NCBI GenBank assembly: GCA_003576915.1
Contig: QEVF01000010.1
Location: forward strand, 57,803-121,802
Direction: 5' to 3'
From: Planctomycetota bacterium
GTDB lineage: Bacteria > Planctomycetota > UBA8742 > UBA2392
DNA length: 64,000 nt
The notes below the pieces were generated by a model. The model did not search any database, was not told the DNA's origin, and saw only the letters and a list, made by a program, of their open reading frames with translations. Shown here one piece after another: positions 1 to 8,663 of the stretch. A program made the translations under genes and the position numbers. Each line of letters starts with the position of its first letter. Within the stretch, counting starts at the first letter, position 1.

Positions 1-2
1 GT

Positions 3-1760
3 TCGGCCCGCCTTGAAAAGGAGAAAGCGGAGCAGGAGCGGCGCGAGGCCGCCAAGCTCGCGGCGCGGCGCGCGGCCCTGGGACCCTACAGCAAGGCCGC
101 CGACCTGCGGGCGCGCAGCGCCACGATCTCGAACTACGCCATGCGAGCCGCAAGCTGGCAGCAGGCCGCCGAGCATTACGCCGAGGCCATCAGCCTCGAT
201 CCCACCTTTGCACAGGCCCACCTCGAATTGGGGGCCGTGCTGGCCGACCTCGGGCATGACGACGAGGCGCTGGACCATCTCGCAGAGGCTGATCGCCTCA
301 CGGCGGCCGAGACCGGTCGCGGCCACGTGGAAGCACTGATGAGCTTTGCCATGTACGACCTTCAGCGCAAAGTGCTCTCCGACACCCTGGCCAGCAGCCT
401 GGAGGAAGTCTTCCGACGCTTTGTCCCCGTGCGCGATGCCGCCGAGCCCGGCTCGATGTATGCCAAGATCGCCCAGCTTTTCGTGGATCTCGGCGAGTCC
501 CACCAGAAGCTCGACGCTTTCGCATTTCTCCGCGAACTCGACCAGTTTGCCGATGAGTTGCGCAAGCTGGAGTCACAGAGCGAAGGCACGCCCCTGTGGG
601 AGATCTACGCACTGCTCGCCATGTTCGATTACTCGGGCGGAACACGCGCCCGTGCCAGCCTGAAGACCATCGCACGGCGCAACCGCAATTACCTGGAGAA
701 GGCCCGCGAACTCAAACCCAACCTGCCGATCCTGGCCTGGCTGGATTCGCGCTACGCCGATGCCTCCGAGAACAAAATTACCCGCTTTGATCCCTGGAAC
801 GACTTCTGCCAGAAGTTCCCCTACGATCCGCGCGGCTACTTTGCGAGGGCCAAGCTCGTCCAGGGCGAGAAGAGCGAAGCAGCCATTGCCGATCTGCGTC
901 AGGCCATCACGCTGTACCCCAGCTACGGAGAGGCTCACCGGCTGCTTCTGGGTATCTGCGTGCGGGAGGGCAATCTCACCCAGGCAGCCGATCACGTTCG
1001 ATCCATGCGGCAGGCCCGGGGCATGGACCCCCTGATGGTCAACCTGATGGAAGTGGAGTTGACCTCCAGCATCGGCGACTACAGCCGGCTCGAGAACCTG
1101 GTCGAGGCCATGATCAGGGAGGGACAGGGACAAGGCGCCAAGGCACTGGGCACGGCGGGGCGGATTCTGCTCCAGTCCCACGAATACGACGAACTGGTCC
1201 GGCTGTCCCAGCGGGTGCTGGCCCTGCCGGCCAGACCGCCCCTGGCACAGTTGCTCAAGGCCCGGGCCTTGACCATGAAGGGGGACTTTACGGCGGCCCA
1301 GCCCCTGTTCTCGGAGCTTGAGGCCGCGCCCGCCGCGCTGCCCGAGGAATGGCGCAGTCAGCTTGCGGCCTGGGCCGACCAGGCCCGGCGCTACCCCGAA
1401 CTGATGCAGTTGACCGGCGTACCGGACGCGCGAGACCGCCTGGATATCGCCCGCATTCTGGCCGTCAGCGGCGCCAACCCCCAGCGCTGGCTGCATCTGT
1501 TCCGCATCGATGCCACGCTGATTGCGCGCATTGGCCGGAATCTGCTGCCTGCTGACCACATGCTTCAGGCCCAGGGCCACATGCGCATCATGGAGGGTCA
1601 AAATGGCCTCGCCGCCGCCGCTTCGCGAAGCCGGGCCGTGCAGAGCCTGATGGACGCCTTTGAAGACGGCTACATGAACCGTGTCCGCATCAAGTCAGAC
1701 CCGTTGCTCTCGCAACTGGCCGGCGAGCCTCGCCTAGCGAAGTTCTTCGAAACCCGCTGA
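3..1760 (+). CDS. TPR-repeat protein, 5' end outside the window
   Basis: The reading frame is open from base 3, so the true start lies upstream. The visible part begins with a charged, Glu/Lys/Arg-rich stretch likely to be coiled coil, then enters helical repeats with TPR character (A-x-x-x-Y-x-x-A-I-x-L-D-P near residues 55-70 of the visible part) that continue for over 500 residues. There is no signal peptide or catalytic motif in this part. Such a tail commonly follows a Ser/Thr kinase domain in bacteria with many eukaryote-like kinases, but no kinase motif is visible, so that is only a guess. The internal ATG at 141 is not the natural start. Confidence 0.75.
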   Translation, partial: SARLEKEKAEQERREAAKLAARRAALGPYSKAADLRARSATISNYAMRAASWQQAAEHYAEAISLDPTFAQAHLELGAVLADLGHDDEALDHLAEADRLTAAETGRGHVEALMSFAMYDLQRKVLSDTLASSLEEVFRRFVPVRDAAEPGSMYAKIAQLFVDLGESHQKLDAFAFLRELDQFADELRKLESQSEGTPLWEIYALLAMFDYSGGTRARASLKTIARRNRNYLEKARELKPNLPILAWLDSRYADASENKITRFDPWNDFCQKFPYDPRGYFARAKLVQGEKSEAAIADLRQAITLYPSYGEAHRLLLGICVREGNLTQAADHVRSMRQARGMDPLMVNLMEVELTSSIGDYSRLENLVEAMIREGQGQGAKALGTAGRILLQSHEYDELVRLSQRVLALPARPPLAQLLKARALTMKGDFTAAQPLFSELEAAPAALPEEWRSQLAAWADQARRYPELMQLTGVPDARDRLDIARILAVSGANPQRWLHLFRIDATLIARIGRNLLPADHMLQAQGHMRIMEGQNGLAAAASRSRAVQSLMDAFEDGYMNRVRIKSDPLLSQLAGEPRLAKFFETR

Positions 1761-1811
1761 TGGAGCAATACCGCGGTGCTCCGCGCCCGGGTTGGACCCT
1801 GGCCACAGGGG

Positions 1812-2648
1812 CTACGCGCCGATTTCCTTGAGCGCCAAGGCGGCTTGTTCGGCGCTGGGGGCCTTGCCGTGCCACTTGTGGCCCTCTTTTTCCATGAAGC
1901 TGACGCCCTTGCCCATGATCGTGTTGGCAATCAGAGCCACAGGGCGCCCGCGGGCGGACTGGGCGGAATGGAGTGCCCCGAACAGGCTTTCGAAACTGTG
2001 TCCGTCAACCGTGGTGACCTGAAAGCCGAAACTGGCCAGCTTCTGGTCCAGGGGGTCGATGTTCATGATCTCGGTCGTCTTGCCGTCAATCTGTGCGTCG
2101 TTGCGGTCGATGATGACGACGAGGTTGTCGAGGCGGTAATGGGCGGCTGCCATGAAAGCCTCCCAGCACAGGCCTTCCTGGAGTTCGCCGTCACCCATGA
2201 GGGCATAGACGCGCGAATCCGAGCGGTCCAGGCGCAGGGCCAGTGCCATGCCCACGGCCGTCGCGATGCCGTGCCCGAGGCTGCCCGTGGACATTTCAAC
2301 GCCGGGCGTCTTGTTCAGCGCGGGATGTCCCTGGAGGTGAGAGTCCACCTGGCGCAGGCTGTCAAGCCAGGCCTCGGGAAAGTAGCCGCGCGCGGCCAGG
2401 GTGGCATAAAGAATCGGGCAAATGTGTCCGTTGGAAAGCACGACGCGGTCGCGCTGCGCCCACTGCGGATTGCCGGGATCGTGGCGGACAAAGCCGCCAA
2501 AGAACAGCGCTGCGAATACATCGGCCATACCCAGGGAGCCGCCGGGGTGGCCGCTGGCGGCCTTGGCCAGCGACTGCACAACGAGGCGGCGCAGCTTGCG
2601 CGCGGCGGTTTCAAGTTCGGCCTTCAGTGGGGCGGTCAGGGCGGGCAT
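1812..2648 (-). CDS. Transketolase, N-terminal (thiamine-diphosphate) subunit
   Basis: A 278-residue protein matching the N-terminal half of transketolase, which moves two-carbon ketol units in the pentose phosphate pathway. Visible motifs are SGHPGGSLGMAD near residue 32, STGSLGHGI near 120 and the ThDP/Mg motif GDGELQEG near 152 followed about 25 residues on by the RND asparagine. It ends where split-type transketolases end, so it needs a separate C-terminal (pyrimidine-binding) subunit. That gene is not adjacent: the neighbours are a TPR gene and the divergent argB. The only pyrimidine-domain protein in the window, at 23158, is of the E1-beta type and is not its obvious partner. Confidence 0.9.
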   Translation of the reverse strand: MPALTAPLKAELETAARKLRRLVVQSLAKAASGHPGGSLGMADVFAALFFGGFVRHDPGNPQWAQRDRVVLSNGHICPILYATLAARGYFPEAWLDSLRQVDSHLQGHPALNKTPGVEMSTGSLGHGIATAVGMALALRLDRSDSRVYALMGDGELQEGLCWEAFMAAAHYRLDNLVVIIDRNDAQIDGKTTEIMNIDPLDQKLASFGFQVTTVDGHSFESLFGALHSAQSARGRPVALIANTIMGKGVSFMEKEGHKWHGKAPSAEQAALALKEIGA

Positions 2649-2846
2649 GTGGTTGAACTCCGGGCGGGCCGGTGCCTATCTTGAAGCACACTTACCCAAA
2701 AGGAAAGCGGGAGTATATTGCCCGCCCGCGCCCAGAAGCGGTGGGGAGCAACTGTGGAAGAGTGACGGTAACGCGTCCGACTTTGCGGGACGCCGGAAGG
2801 CACTTTGCGAACATGGCGCGCAGCGCATGAATCGGGAATCCGGCCT

Positions 2847-3758
2847 ATGGAAGACGTGAATGTTCTGCTTCAGGCGCTGCCCTATCTCAGGCGCTATCGT
2901 GACAAAGTGTTTGTCGTCAAGGTCGGCGGCGAGATTGCCAGCACCCGCGACGCCCTCGATGCCTTTGCCGAGGATGTCGCCATGGTGGCCCAGGTCGGCA
3001 TCCGTATCGTCGTGGTTCACGGCGGCGGCCCGCAGCTCGACGAAATGATGAAGCAACTGGGCGTCCAGCCCGAAAAGGTGGCAGGGCGCCGCATCACCGA
3101 CGACAAAACGCTTGAAATGGCCAAAATGGTCTGGGGTTCCATCAATACGGACATCCTGGCCGCCTTGCAGAAGCACGGGGCGCGGCCGGTGGGGCTCAAC
3201 GGCCTTGACGGCGAAGTCATACTGGCCCAGAAGCGCCCGCCCAAGCGCATCACCGATCCCAAGACCGGCGAGAGCCTTGAAATCGACTTCGGCAACGTGG
3301 GCGATGTCAAAGACGTCAACCCCGCCCTGGTGCGCACGCTGATGGAAAACCGCTACGTGCCCGTGATCAGCCCTCTGGCGGCCGACACCGAGGGACGGGT
3401 GCTGAACATCAACGCCGATACCGTGGCCTGTGCCCTGGCCAGCGAGATGCAGGTCGAGAAACTGATCATCCTCAGCAACACTGACGGGGTGCTCAAGGAC
3501 GTTGCCGATCCCGCCAGCCGCTACAGCTATCTGACGATCAGCCAGGCCGAAAAACTCATCGCACAGGGCGGGGCGTCCGGCGGCATGGTGCCCAAGCTGC
3601 AGGCGGTGATTGACGCCCTGCGCGGCGGCGTCAAGCGCGCCTACCTGATCAACGGCCTGAGGCTGCACGCCCTGCTCAAGGAGATTTTCACCCGCGGCGG
3701 CACGGGCACCATGCTCATCGACGACGATGCCGAACGCGATTACCTCGAGCGCGGCTAG
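2847..3758 (+). CDS. argB: Acetylglutamate kinase
   Basis: Phosphorylates N-acetyl-L-glutamate, the second step of arginine biosynthesis, in the cytoplasm. The 303-residue protein is of normal length for the amino-acid kinase family. It shows VVKVGGE near residue 21, the glycine loop VVHGGGPQ near 55, the substrate-site stretch NINADTVA near 190, a SNTDGV segment near 212 and a C-terminal GGTGTM. I chose the ATG at 2847 because the upstream in-frame start at 2805 only adds a low-complexity extension without family similarity. It is divergent from the transketolase gene, with about 200 bp between them, and convergent with the UspA gene. No other arg genes are nearby. Confidence 0.92.
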   Translation: MEDVNVLLQALPYLRRYRDKVFVVKVGGEIASTRDALDAFAEDVAMVAQVGIRIVVVHGGGPQLDEMMKQLGVQPEKVAGRRITDDKTLEMAKMVWGSINTDILAALQKHGARPVGLNGLDGEVILAQKRPPKRITDPKTGESLEIDFGNVGDVKDVNPALVRTLMENRYVPVISPLAADTEGRVLNINADTVACALASEMQVEKLIILSNTDGVLKDVADPASRYSYLTISQAEKLIAQGGASGGMVPKLQAVIDALRGGVKRAYLINGLRLHALLKEIFTRGGTGTMLIDDDAERDYLERG

Positions 3759-3785
3759 CATTCATCTCGGAGGTGGGAGTCCCGT

Positions 3786-4709
3786 TCAGTCGTTGACCAG
3801 GCCCATGAGCTTGCCCAGCGCCCGCAGGAAACCGAGCTTGAACTTGGGATCTGTTTCAATCCACAAGCTGGCGGGAATTGCCCTGATGGTCTTGGCCGCG
3901 ACGCTGCCGACCACGGCGCTGGACGCCGCGGTGCCGCCGTGGCTGCCCATGACCAGCAAGTCGGCCTTTTGGGCGACGGCCATGCGGGCCAGAGTCTCGG
4001 CGGGTTTGCCTTCCTCGTAACACTCAACGGTCTTGAACGACTTCAGGCCGGCGCCGGCCACGGCCTCCTGCATGTGCTGGCGCGCAAATCCGCTGAGCTT
4101 GTCCAGAGACTCCTTTTCGCTCAGGCCGGTGAGCCAGTATTCATCGGGTAGGTGAAGCACGTGCAGCAGCTTCAGCTCCGTAACCTTCATCAGGTGCGCA
4201 ATTTCCGCCGCGCGCTTGAGCGCCATGACGCTGAGTTCCGAGAAGTCCACCGCCACGCAGATCTTGCTGAAGAGGTCGCTGTGGTCGGGCCTCACGAGCA
4301 GGATGTCCGTGGCGGCGGAGTGAGCCAGGCGTTCGGCCACGCCGCCTATGCTGCCGAGGTCCTTGCCGCCCAGGCCGCGCGTGCCGGCGACAGTCAGGTC
4401 GATCTTGAGGTCATTGGCGAGTTGCAGCACGGTCTGCACGACTTCGCCGGTGACGACGCGGGTCTGGATCTTGACGGGGGATTTCTTGAGACGGGCGCAG
4501 ACCTTGGCCAGTTCGTCGGCGGCCCGGGCCTCTATCTTCTTGCGGGCCTGACCCAGCAAGTCCTCCGTTTTGCCGTTTTGGGACGGAATGACGGTGACGA
4601 TATGCAATTCGGCCTGATACAGCTCGGCCAGCAGCACCGATGTGTGCAGCGCGGCCATGGAGTTGTCAGAGAGGTCGGTGGCGGCCAGGATGCGCGCGAT
4701 GGGGTTCAT
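3786..4709 (-). CDS. Tandem universal stress protein (two UspA domains)
   Basis: A cytoplasmic stress protein of 307 residues made of two consecutive Usp domains. Domain 1 starts with RILAATDLS and carries a nucleotide-loop type sequence GTRGLGGKDL near residue 134. Domain 2 starts near residue 150 (KICVAVDFS) and has the loop MGSHGGTAA. Both loops keep the glycine spacing seen in ATP-binding Usp proteins, so nucleotide binding is plausible but not shown. It converges on argB with a 27 bp gap and is transcribed away from the lipoprotein gene at 4871. The specific stress it answers to cannot be read from sequence. Confidence 0.85.
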   Translation of the reverse strand: MNPIARILAATDLSDNSMAALHTSVLLAELYQAELHIVTVIPSQNGKTEDLLGQARKKIEARAADELAKVCARLKKSPVKIQTRVVTGEVVQTVLQLANDLKIDLTVAGTRGLGGKDLGSIGGVAERLAHSAATDILLVRPDHSDLFSKICVAVDFSELSVMALKRAAEIAHLMKVTELKLLHVLHLPDEYWLTGLSEKESLDKLSGFARQHMQEAVAGAGLKSFKTVECYEEGKPAETLARMAVAQKADLLVMGSHGGTAASSAVVGSVAAKTIRAIPASLWIETDPKFKLGFLRALGKLMGLVND

Positions 4710-4787
4710 GAACTTCTCCCGCTTGGACCGCGGGGGCGCGGTCGCTCACAGCATATAAGCTGTTGGCCGGCGCCGTTCCATAACCTT

Positions 4788-4815
4788 TTGCAAAAGGGTG
4801 GCCGAGCCCTATACT
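4788..4815 (+). promoter_or_regulatory. Candidate sigma-70 type promoter for the 4871 lipoprotein gene
   Basis: TTGCAA (4788-4793), a 16 bp spacer and TATACT (4810-4815). It sits about 55 bp before the start codon at 4871, consistent with a short untranslated leader. The match is moderate and not tested. Confidence 0.4.
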
Positions 4816-4870
4816 CCATGGTTCGAGTTCCCTGGTGTTGGCCGCTCCCCGGCGGCGAGTGGCGACTTCC

Positions 4871-6634
4871 ATGAAACCAGTTTATTGCGTGATGGTGTTG
4901 GCTGCGGCGCTTCTCCTGGCCTCCTGCGGCATTGGCGGAGCGGGAGATCGTTCCAGAGAGGAAGAAGAGGGCCGTGTCAGCGGTGACGATCTGCTTCGCC
5001 GCAACGACCCCGGTACGGAAACCGACCCGGAAAAGCGCGTCAACGACATGCTGCAGCAGGCCAAGGCGGCCTATGACGACGGCACCTATCAGGCCGCCCA
5101 TCGCTACGCCGAGCAGGCCGAGCGCCTGGTTCGTGAGAAGAAGGTCAAGGACAGGGGTTACGTCGCCACCGCCCTCAACATCCAGGCTTACTCGCTGCTT
5201 CAACTGGGGCTCGTGGATGACTACCGCCCCGAGGGAATGCCGGGTTATGTGCGAGGCGCCCTGACCAAATTTGAGGAAGCTCTGCGTGTATCCCCGGACA
5301 GCTTCCGCGCCCAGTTGGGCGTTGCCCTGTGCAAGTTCCGGCGCCACAGCGTCAACGTCAGCAAGAGCGAAAAGCTGGGCGAAGGCGTGCTCTGCCTGTC
5401 GCAGATTGAGGCTACCCTGCACCGCGCCTTCGGAGCCAAGGAAGAAGCCGCCAGACGCGCGGAGTTCAAGCGCGCCAGCGACCTATACGCCGTGCTGATT
5501 TCCGGCCGCGACAAGCTTCTGGCTATCTACGAGATCTTCCACGATCCCTCGTCGATGCCGCTGGATCCCAAGACGCGCACGCGGCCCGAGGCGCCGCGCC
5601 TGCCCCGCCGGGATGTGGACTCCCAGGGACGCCCCGTCGAATTCAGTGAGGAGCGTGAAACCCTGGTCATCAAGGACCTCCAGTGGGTGATTGAAACGGC
5701 CCGCGACGGCGGCAACCTGCGCTCGGAAGATCCCGAGCTGGCCCGGCAGTCGGCGGCCCTGGTTCGCACTTACTGGGCCGACGTGCGCTTTTACTGGCGC
5801 AAGAAGGCCCTCAAGGATCTTCAGGAAGCGCGCGATGCCTTCCTTGAACTTGAACGCCGCGACCGTGAGCAGAAGCGCGGCACGGACCAGATGCGTTATT
5901 TCTGGATTGACCGAGACCTCGGTTTTGTGTTCCTTAGCATGGGCGCCTTCTTTCTGGACATGGCATTTGAGGAGGCCCGCCAGCAGAGCCTCGCCATGGG
6001 CCGGCCCGTCAACGAGGTGGAGCGCCACGCCCGTTCGATCATCATCGATTCGCGTGTGAAGAGTGAGTACAAGACCGAGGCCAGGCGCAACTATGAATCC
6101 GCGTTGTCCTACTTCTCGCGCTTCGTGCAACAGCATGAGCAGTTCGAACGCCTGATGCTCAACAAGGCTGAGAAGGCCGATTACAACGATGTAACCGAGA
6201 ACCCCTTCCTCGTGGACCTGCAGGCCCGCTATCGCAGCGAGATGCTTGAATCCGTGCGCGAAGAGCGCGGCATGCGGCGCGCCATCATCCTTGAACAGTG
6301 CTCTTTGGTGGTGGACCCGCTCTACCAGAACCCCGACCTCGAGAAGGCGCTGCTTTTCGCCGCCCAGCTCAAGTCGCTGAATCCGCGCGATCCCATCCAC
6401 CATTTTGTGCGCGCCACGGCCTATTTCGAGCGGGGCGTGGCCTATCAGTCGGGCAACGATCCCGAAACTGCCAACGCCGATTTCGTGCAGGCACGCGACG
6501 AATACCAGGCCTACATGCGGGCCAGTTCAGTCGCTGAGGATGCCGCGCAGCGGCGCCGCGCCCGCGACCGCATCGAGGATTGCGACAAGTTCATCAAGGC
6601 CTTCGAAATCAGCAAGGCGGCGGGCGGCAAGTGA
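4871..6634 (+). CDS. Large TPR-like lipoprotein, function unknown
   Basis: A 587-residue lipoprotein. The ATG at 4871 gives a classic type II signal: a hydrophobic stretch ending in LLASC, with the modified Cys at residue 19. The mature protein is rich in charged helices. TPR-like helix pairs are visible near residues 60-85 (AKAAYDDGTYQAAHRYAEQAE) and again near 135-150 and 510-550. There are no catalytic signatures. It is probably anchored in a membrane facing the periplasm and may serve as a scaffold, which is inference. The neighbours are divergent UspA upstream and the convergent FHA gene downstream. Confidence 0.8.
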   Translation: MKPVYCVMVLAAALLLASCGIGGAGDRSREEEEGRVSGDDLLRRNDPGTETDPEKRVNDMLQQAKAAYDDGTYQAAHRYAEQAERLVREKKVKDRGYVATALNIQAYSLLQLGLVDDYRPEGMPGYVRGALTKFEEALRVSPDSFRAQLGVALCKFRRHSVNVSKSEKLGEGVLCLSQIEATLHRAFGAKEEAARRAEFKRASDLYAVLISGRDKLLAIYEIFHDPSSMPLDPKTRTRPEAPRLPRRDVDSQGRPVEFSEERETLVIKDLQWVIETARDGGNLRSEDPELARQSAALVRTYWADVRFYWRKKALKDLQEARDAFLELERRDREQKRGTDQMRYFWIDRDLGFVFLSMGAFFLDMAFEEARQQSLAMGRPVNEVERHARSIIIDSRVKSEYKTEARRNYESALSYFSRFVQQHEQFERLMLNKAEKADYNDVTENPFLVDLQARYRSEMLESVREERGMRRAIILEQCSLVVDPLYQNPDLEKALLFAAQLKSLNPRDPIHHFVRATAYFERGVAYQSGNDPETANADFVQARDEYQAYMRASSVAEDAAQRRRARDRIEDCDKFIKAFEISKAAGGK

Positions 6635-6725
6635 CGGCCGGGCCGGCCGGGTTCGCCTGCGGTCTCGCCACTGCGGGGCGATCTCATCCCGTCGTGTCGG
6701 GGACCGTGCCCGGGCTGCCACGCTG

Positions 6726-8519
6726 CTAGGGCGGCACGAGGCGGCCATCGCGCTCAATGAACCCACCTTGTGGAATCTCGATGCCGAGCTTGGCGGCCAG
6801 CAGGGCGTCGAGGTCGGCTTTGACGCTTTCGTCGGATTTCCACAGCTTCAGGGCCAGGCGCGGCGCGTCGTCCATCAGCCCGTTGTCAAAGCAATAGCAC
6901 AGCGCGCCCAGGAACTCGGCGCGCGAGGCGTTCGGAATCTGCTCGTAGAGGCGCACCACGGTCGCCGCGGGCAGGTTGGAGGGCTGCTCGGTAAGCGTGT
7001 AGGCATAGAGCTTCAGGGAGCGGTCCTCGCGTCTCAGCGCCCGAGACACCTTGAGCGTGACCCGCCAGCCATCGCCCGATTCAAGGTTGGCCTCGCAACC
7101 GTACACCAGCGTCTGCGCTCCCTTCATCTCCCCGGCCCGCGCGGCCTTGACCAGCTTGTCACGCAGCGGATTGATGAACCTGTACTGGCTGCTGTCGCCG
7201 TCCGGAAGCAGCGAATTCCGGGGCGCGGCCGGCAGTTTCGATTTGCGCTTGTTGAAGGGCGCCCTTGCCGGGGGCCACTCGCCGGCGGCCTGTTGTTCCT
7301 GCAGTTTGAGGATGGATTGAAGTTCGAGCTGCAGCAGATTGCGGATTTCTTCGTCAATGTGCGCGTCGCGGGCCAGCTTCTCCAGGGCCGGCACGGCCTT
7401 CTTGAAGTCGTCCAGCGCCAACGCGCCGTCCACGGCCAGGAACTGACGGCCTATAAAGGCTTCATTGCGCGCAGCAAGGTCGCCCGGCGTGCGCTCAAGG
7501 TAGTCCTTCAACCCTGCGCGGTCCGCAAGGGCCATCCGGTAGGGGTTTTCCTCGAGAAAGGCCCTGAGGGCCGTGAGGCGCGCAATGGCCTCGCGGAAGT
7601 TCTCCTGGGATGCCAAATCAAAGATGTCGCTCTGGTCCTGACTGCTTCGACGCGAAAGCTCAATGGCCAGAGAGTTGGCCAGGGACAACCTGGTGCTCTC
7701 CAGCAAATAGGCAAGAGCGTGATCCCGGCCTTCAAGTTCTTTCACGAGGGCGTCGAGGGACTCCAGCCGCGACTCCCAGCTCTCCGAGTTGGCGCGGTCC
7801 GTCAGGGCGCGCAGGCGGGCTCGAACTGCCTGCTCCTCCTGTGATGTGAGGCGTTTGGAGGAGGTGGGTGGCTTGGCGCGAGGCGCACCCGGCTCAGGTC
7901 TCACCGTCTCCGGCCCTACCGGGACTTCGGGAGCTTCGTCGGTGACCCAGATTTCGTCGGGTGCGGAACTGCTCAATTCTTCGATGATTACAGGCAGGCA
8001 GATCAGAAGCACGACGAGCCCGATGAAGCCCAGGGTGATCAAGCCTCCCCAGGGGTTTCCCTTCTTGCGGTCCTGTCCCGACGACGCGGCGACCGGCGGG
8101 GGCACAAAGGGGCGCGGCATGGGCGGCGGCTGCACCGGGCGGTCGGCGGGGCTGGCTGGCTTTGCAGCGGGTGACCCTGCCCTCGAGGCCGCTTGCGGTG
8201 TCGGCGTCGTGGAAGGGGGCATTGTGTCGGTCAGGCTCACGATGCGCAGCGTCGAGCCGCCCATCTCCAGCACGTCGCCGGCCTTGAGGTCCGCCGAATA
8301 GACCGCTTCACCATTGAGGCGTGTGCCGGAATCCGACATCTGGTCCGTCACCCGCCATTGCCCCATGAAGCACTCGATTTTGGCATGGAGCGCGGAGACC
8401 GCGGCATCGCCGGCCAGGACAATGTCATTATCGGGGCCGCTGCCCACGCGAATGAACAGCAGGCCCGAACGAGAGCCGTAGTTGAAGCGCCTGCCGCCGC
8501 TCGTGATCTCCATTTTCAT
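6726..8519 (-). CDS. FHA-domain membrane protein
   Basis: A 597-residue protein, counting from the ATG at 8519 (a second ATG lies three codons upstream). Residues about 1-95 form an FHA phosphopeptide-binding domain: RVGSGPDNDI at 24-33, the SxxH element at 42-45 and SGTRLNG at 64-70 fit the phosphothreonine-contact loops. A Pro-rich linker (100-148) leads to one hydrophobic span (about 157-179), then a helical region of 400 residues on the other side of the membrane. The FHA end should be cytoplasmic and could read phosphothreonines made by Ser/Thr kinases such as the one at 47737. That link is inference. Confidence 0.82.
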   Translation of the reverse strand: MKMEITSGGRRFNYGSRSGLLFIRVGSGPDNDIVLAGDAAVSALHAKIECFMGQWRVTDQMSDSGTRLNGEAVYSADLKAGDVLEMGGSTLRIVSLTDTMPPSTTPTPQAASRAGSPAAKPASPADRPVQPPPMPRPFVPPPVAASSGQDRKKGNPWGGLITLGFIGLVVLLICLPVIIEELSSSAPDEIWVTDEAPEVPVGPETVRPEPGAPRAKPPTSSKRLTSQEEQAVRARLRALTDRANSESWESRLESLDALVKELEGRDHALAYLLESTRLSLANSLAIELSRRSSQDQSDIFDLASQENFREAIARLTALRAFLEENPYRMALADRAGLKDYLERTPGDLAARNEAFIGRQFLAVDGALALDDFKKAVPALEKLARDAHIDEEIRNLLQLELQSILKLQEQQAAGEWPPARAPFNKRKSKLPAAPRNSLLPDGDSSQYRFINPLRDKLVKAARAGEMKGAQTLVYGCEANLESGDGWRVTLKVSRALRREDRSLKLYAYTLTEQPSNLPAATVVRLYEQIPNASRAEFLGALCYCFDNGLMDDAPRLALKLWKSDESVKADLDALLAAKLGIEIPQGGFIERDGRLVPP

Positions 8520-8650
8520 GGGCGTCATGTTAGCGCCGTTCTACCCAGGCTGCACGGACAACGGCCAGGCATGCAAAGGTTCCCGGGCTGCTCCCCTGTT
8601 CCGGCCTCCTGCAGGCCAGCCGCGTTACGGGCCTCGGCCTTTTGGCCTGC

Positions 8651-8656
8651 TATACT
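8651..8656 (+). promoter_or_regulatory. -10 element TATACT giving a nearly leaderless transcript
   Basis: TATACT, preceded by TGC (extended -10 form), lies only 7 bp before the ATG at 8664. Transcription would begin at or next to the start codon. No ribosome-binding site is visible before this ATG. The -35 region is weak. Confidence 0.4.
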
Positions 8657-8663
8657 CCGCGCC

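Noticed and set aside
573..1601. A 342-aa minus-strand ORF opposite the TPR gene
   Set aside because: Mirror frame of a GC-rich gene with Gly/His/Gln-rich composition. Several similar shadows occur (2676-3761, 17757-18914, 27090-28574 and others) and were left out for the same reason.
4818..4874. An 18-codon upstream ORF overlapping the lipoprotein start codon (ATGA)
   Set aside because: Its ATG lies only 2 bp after the -10 element, upstream of the expected transcription start, so it would not be on the mRNA.
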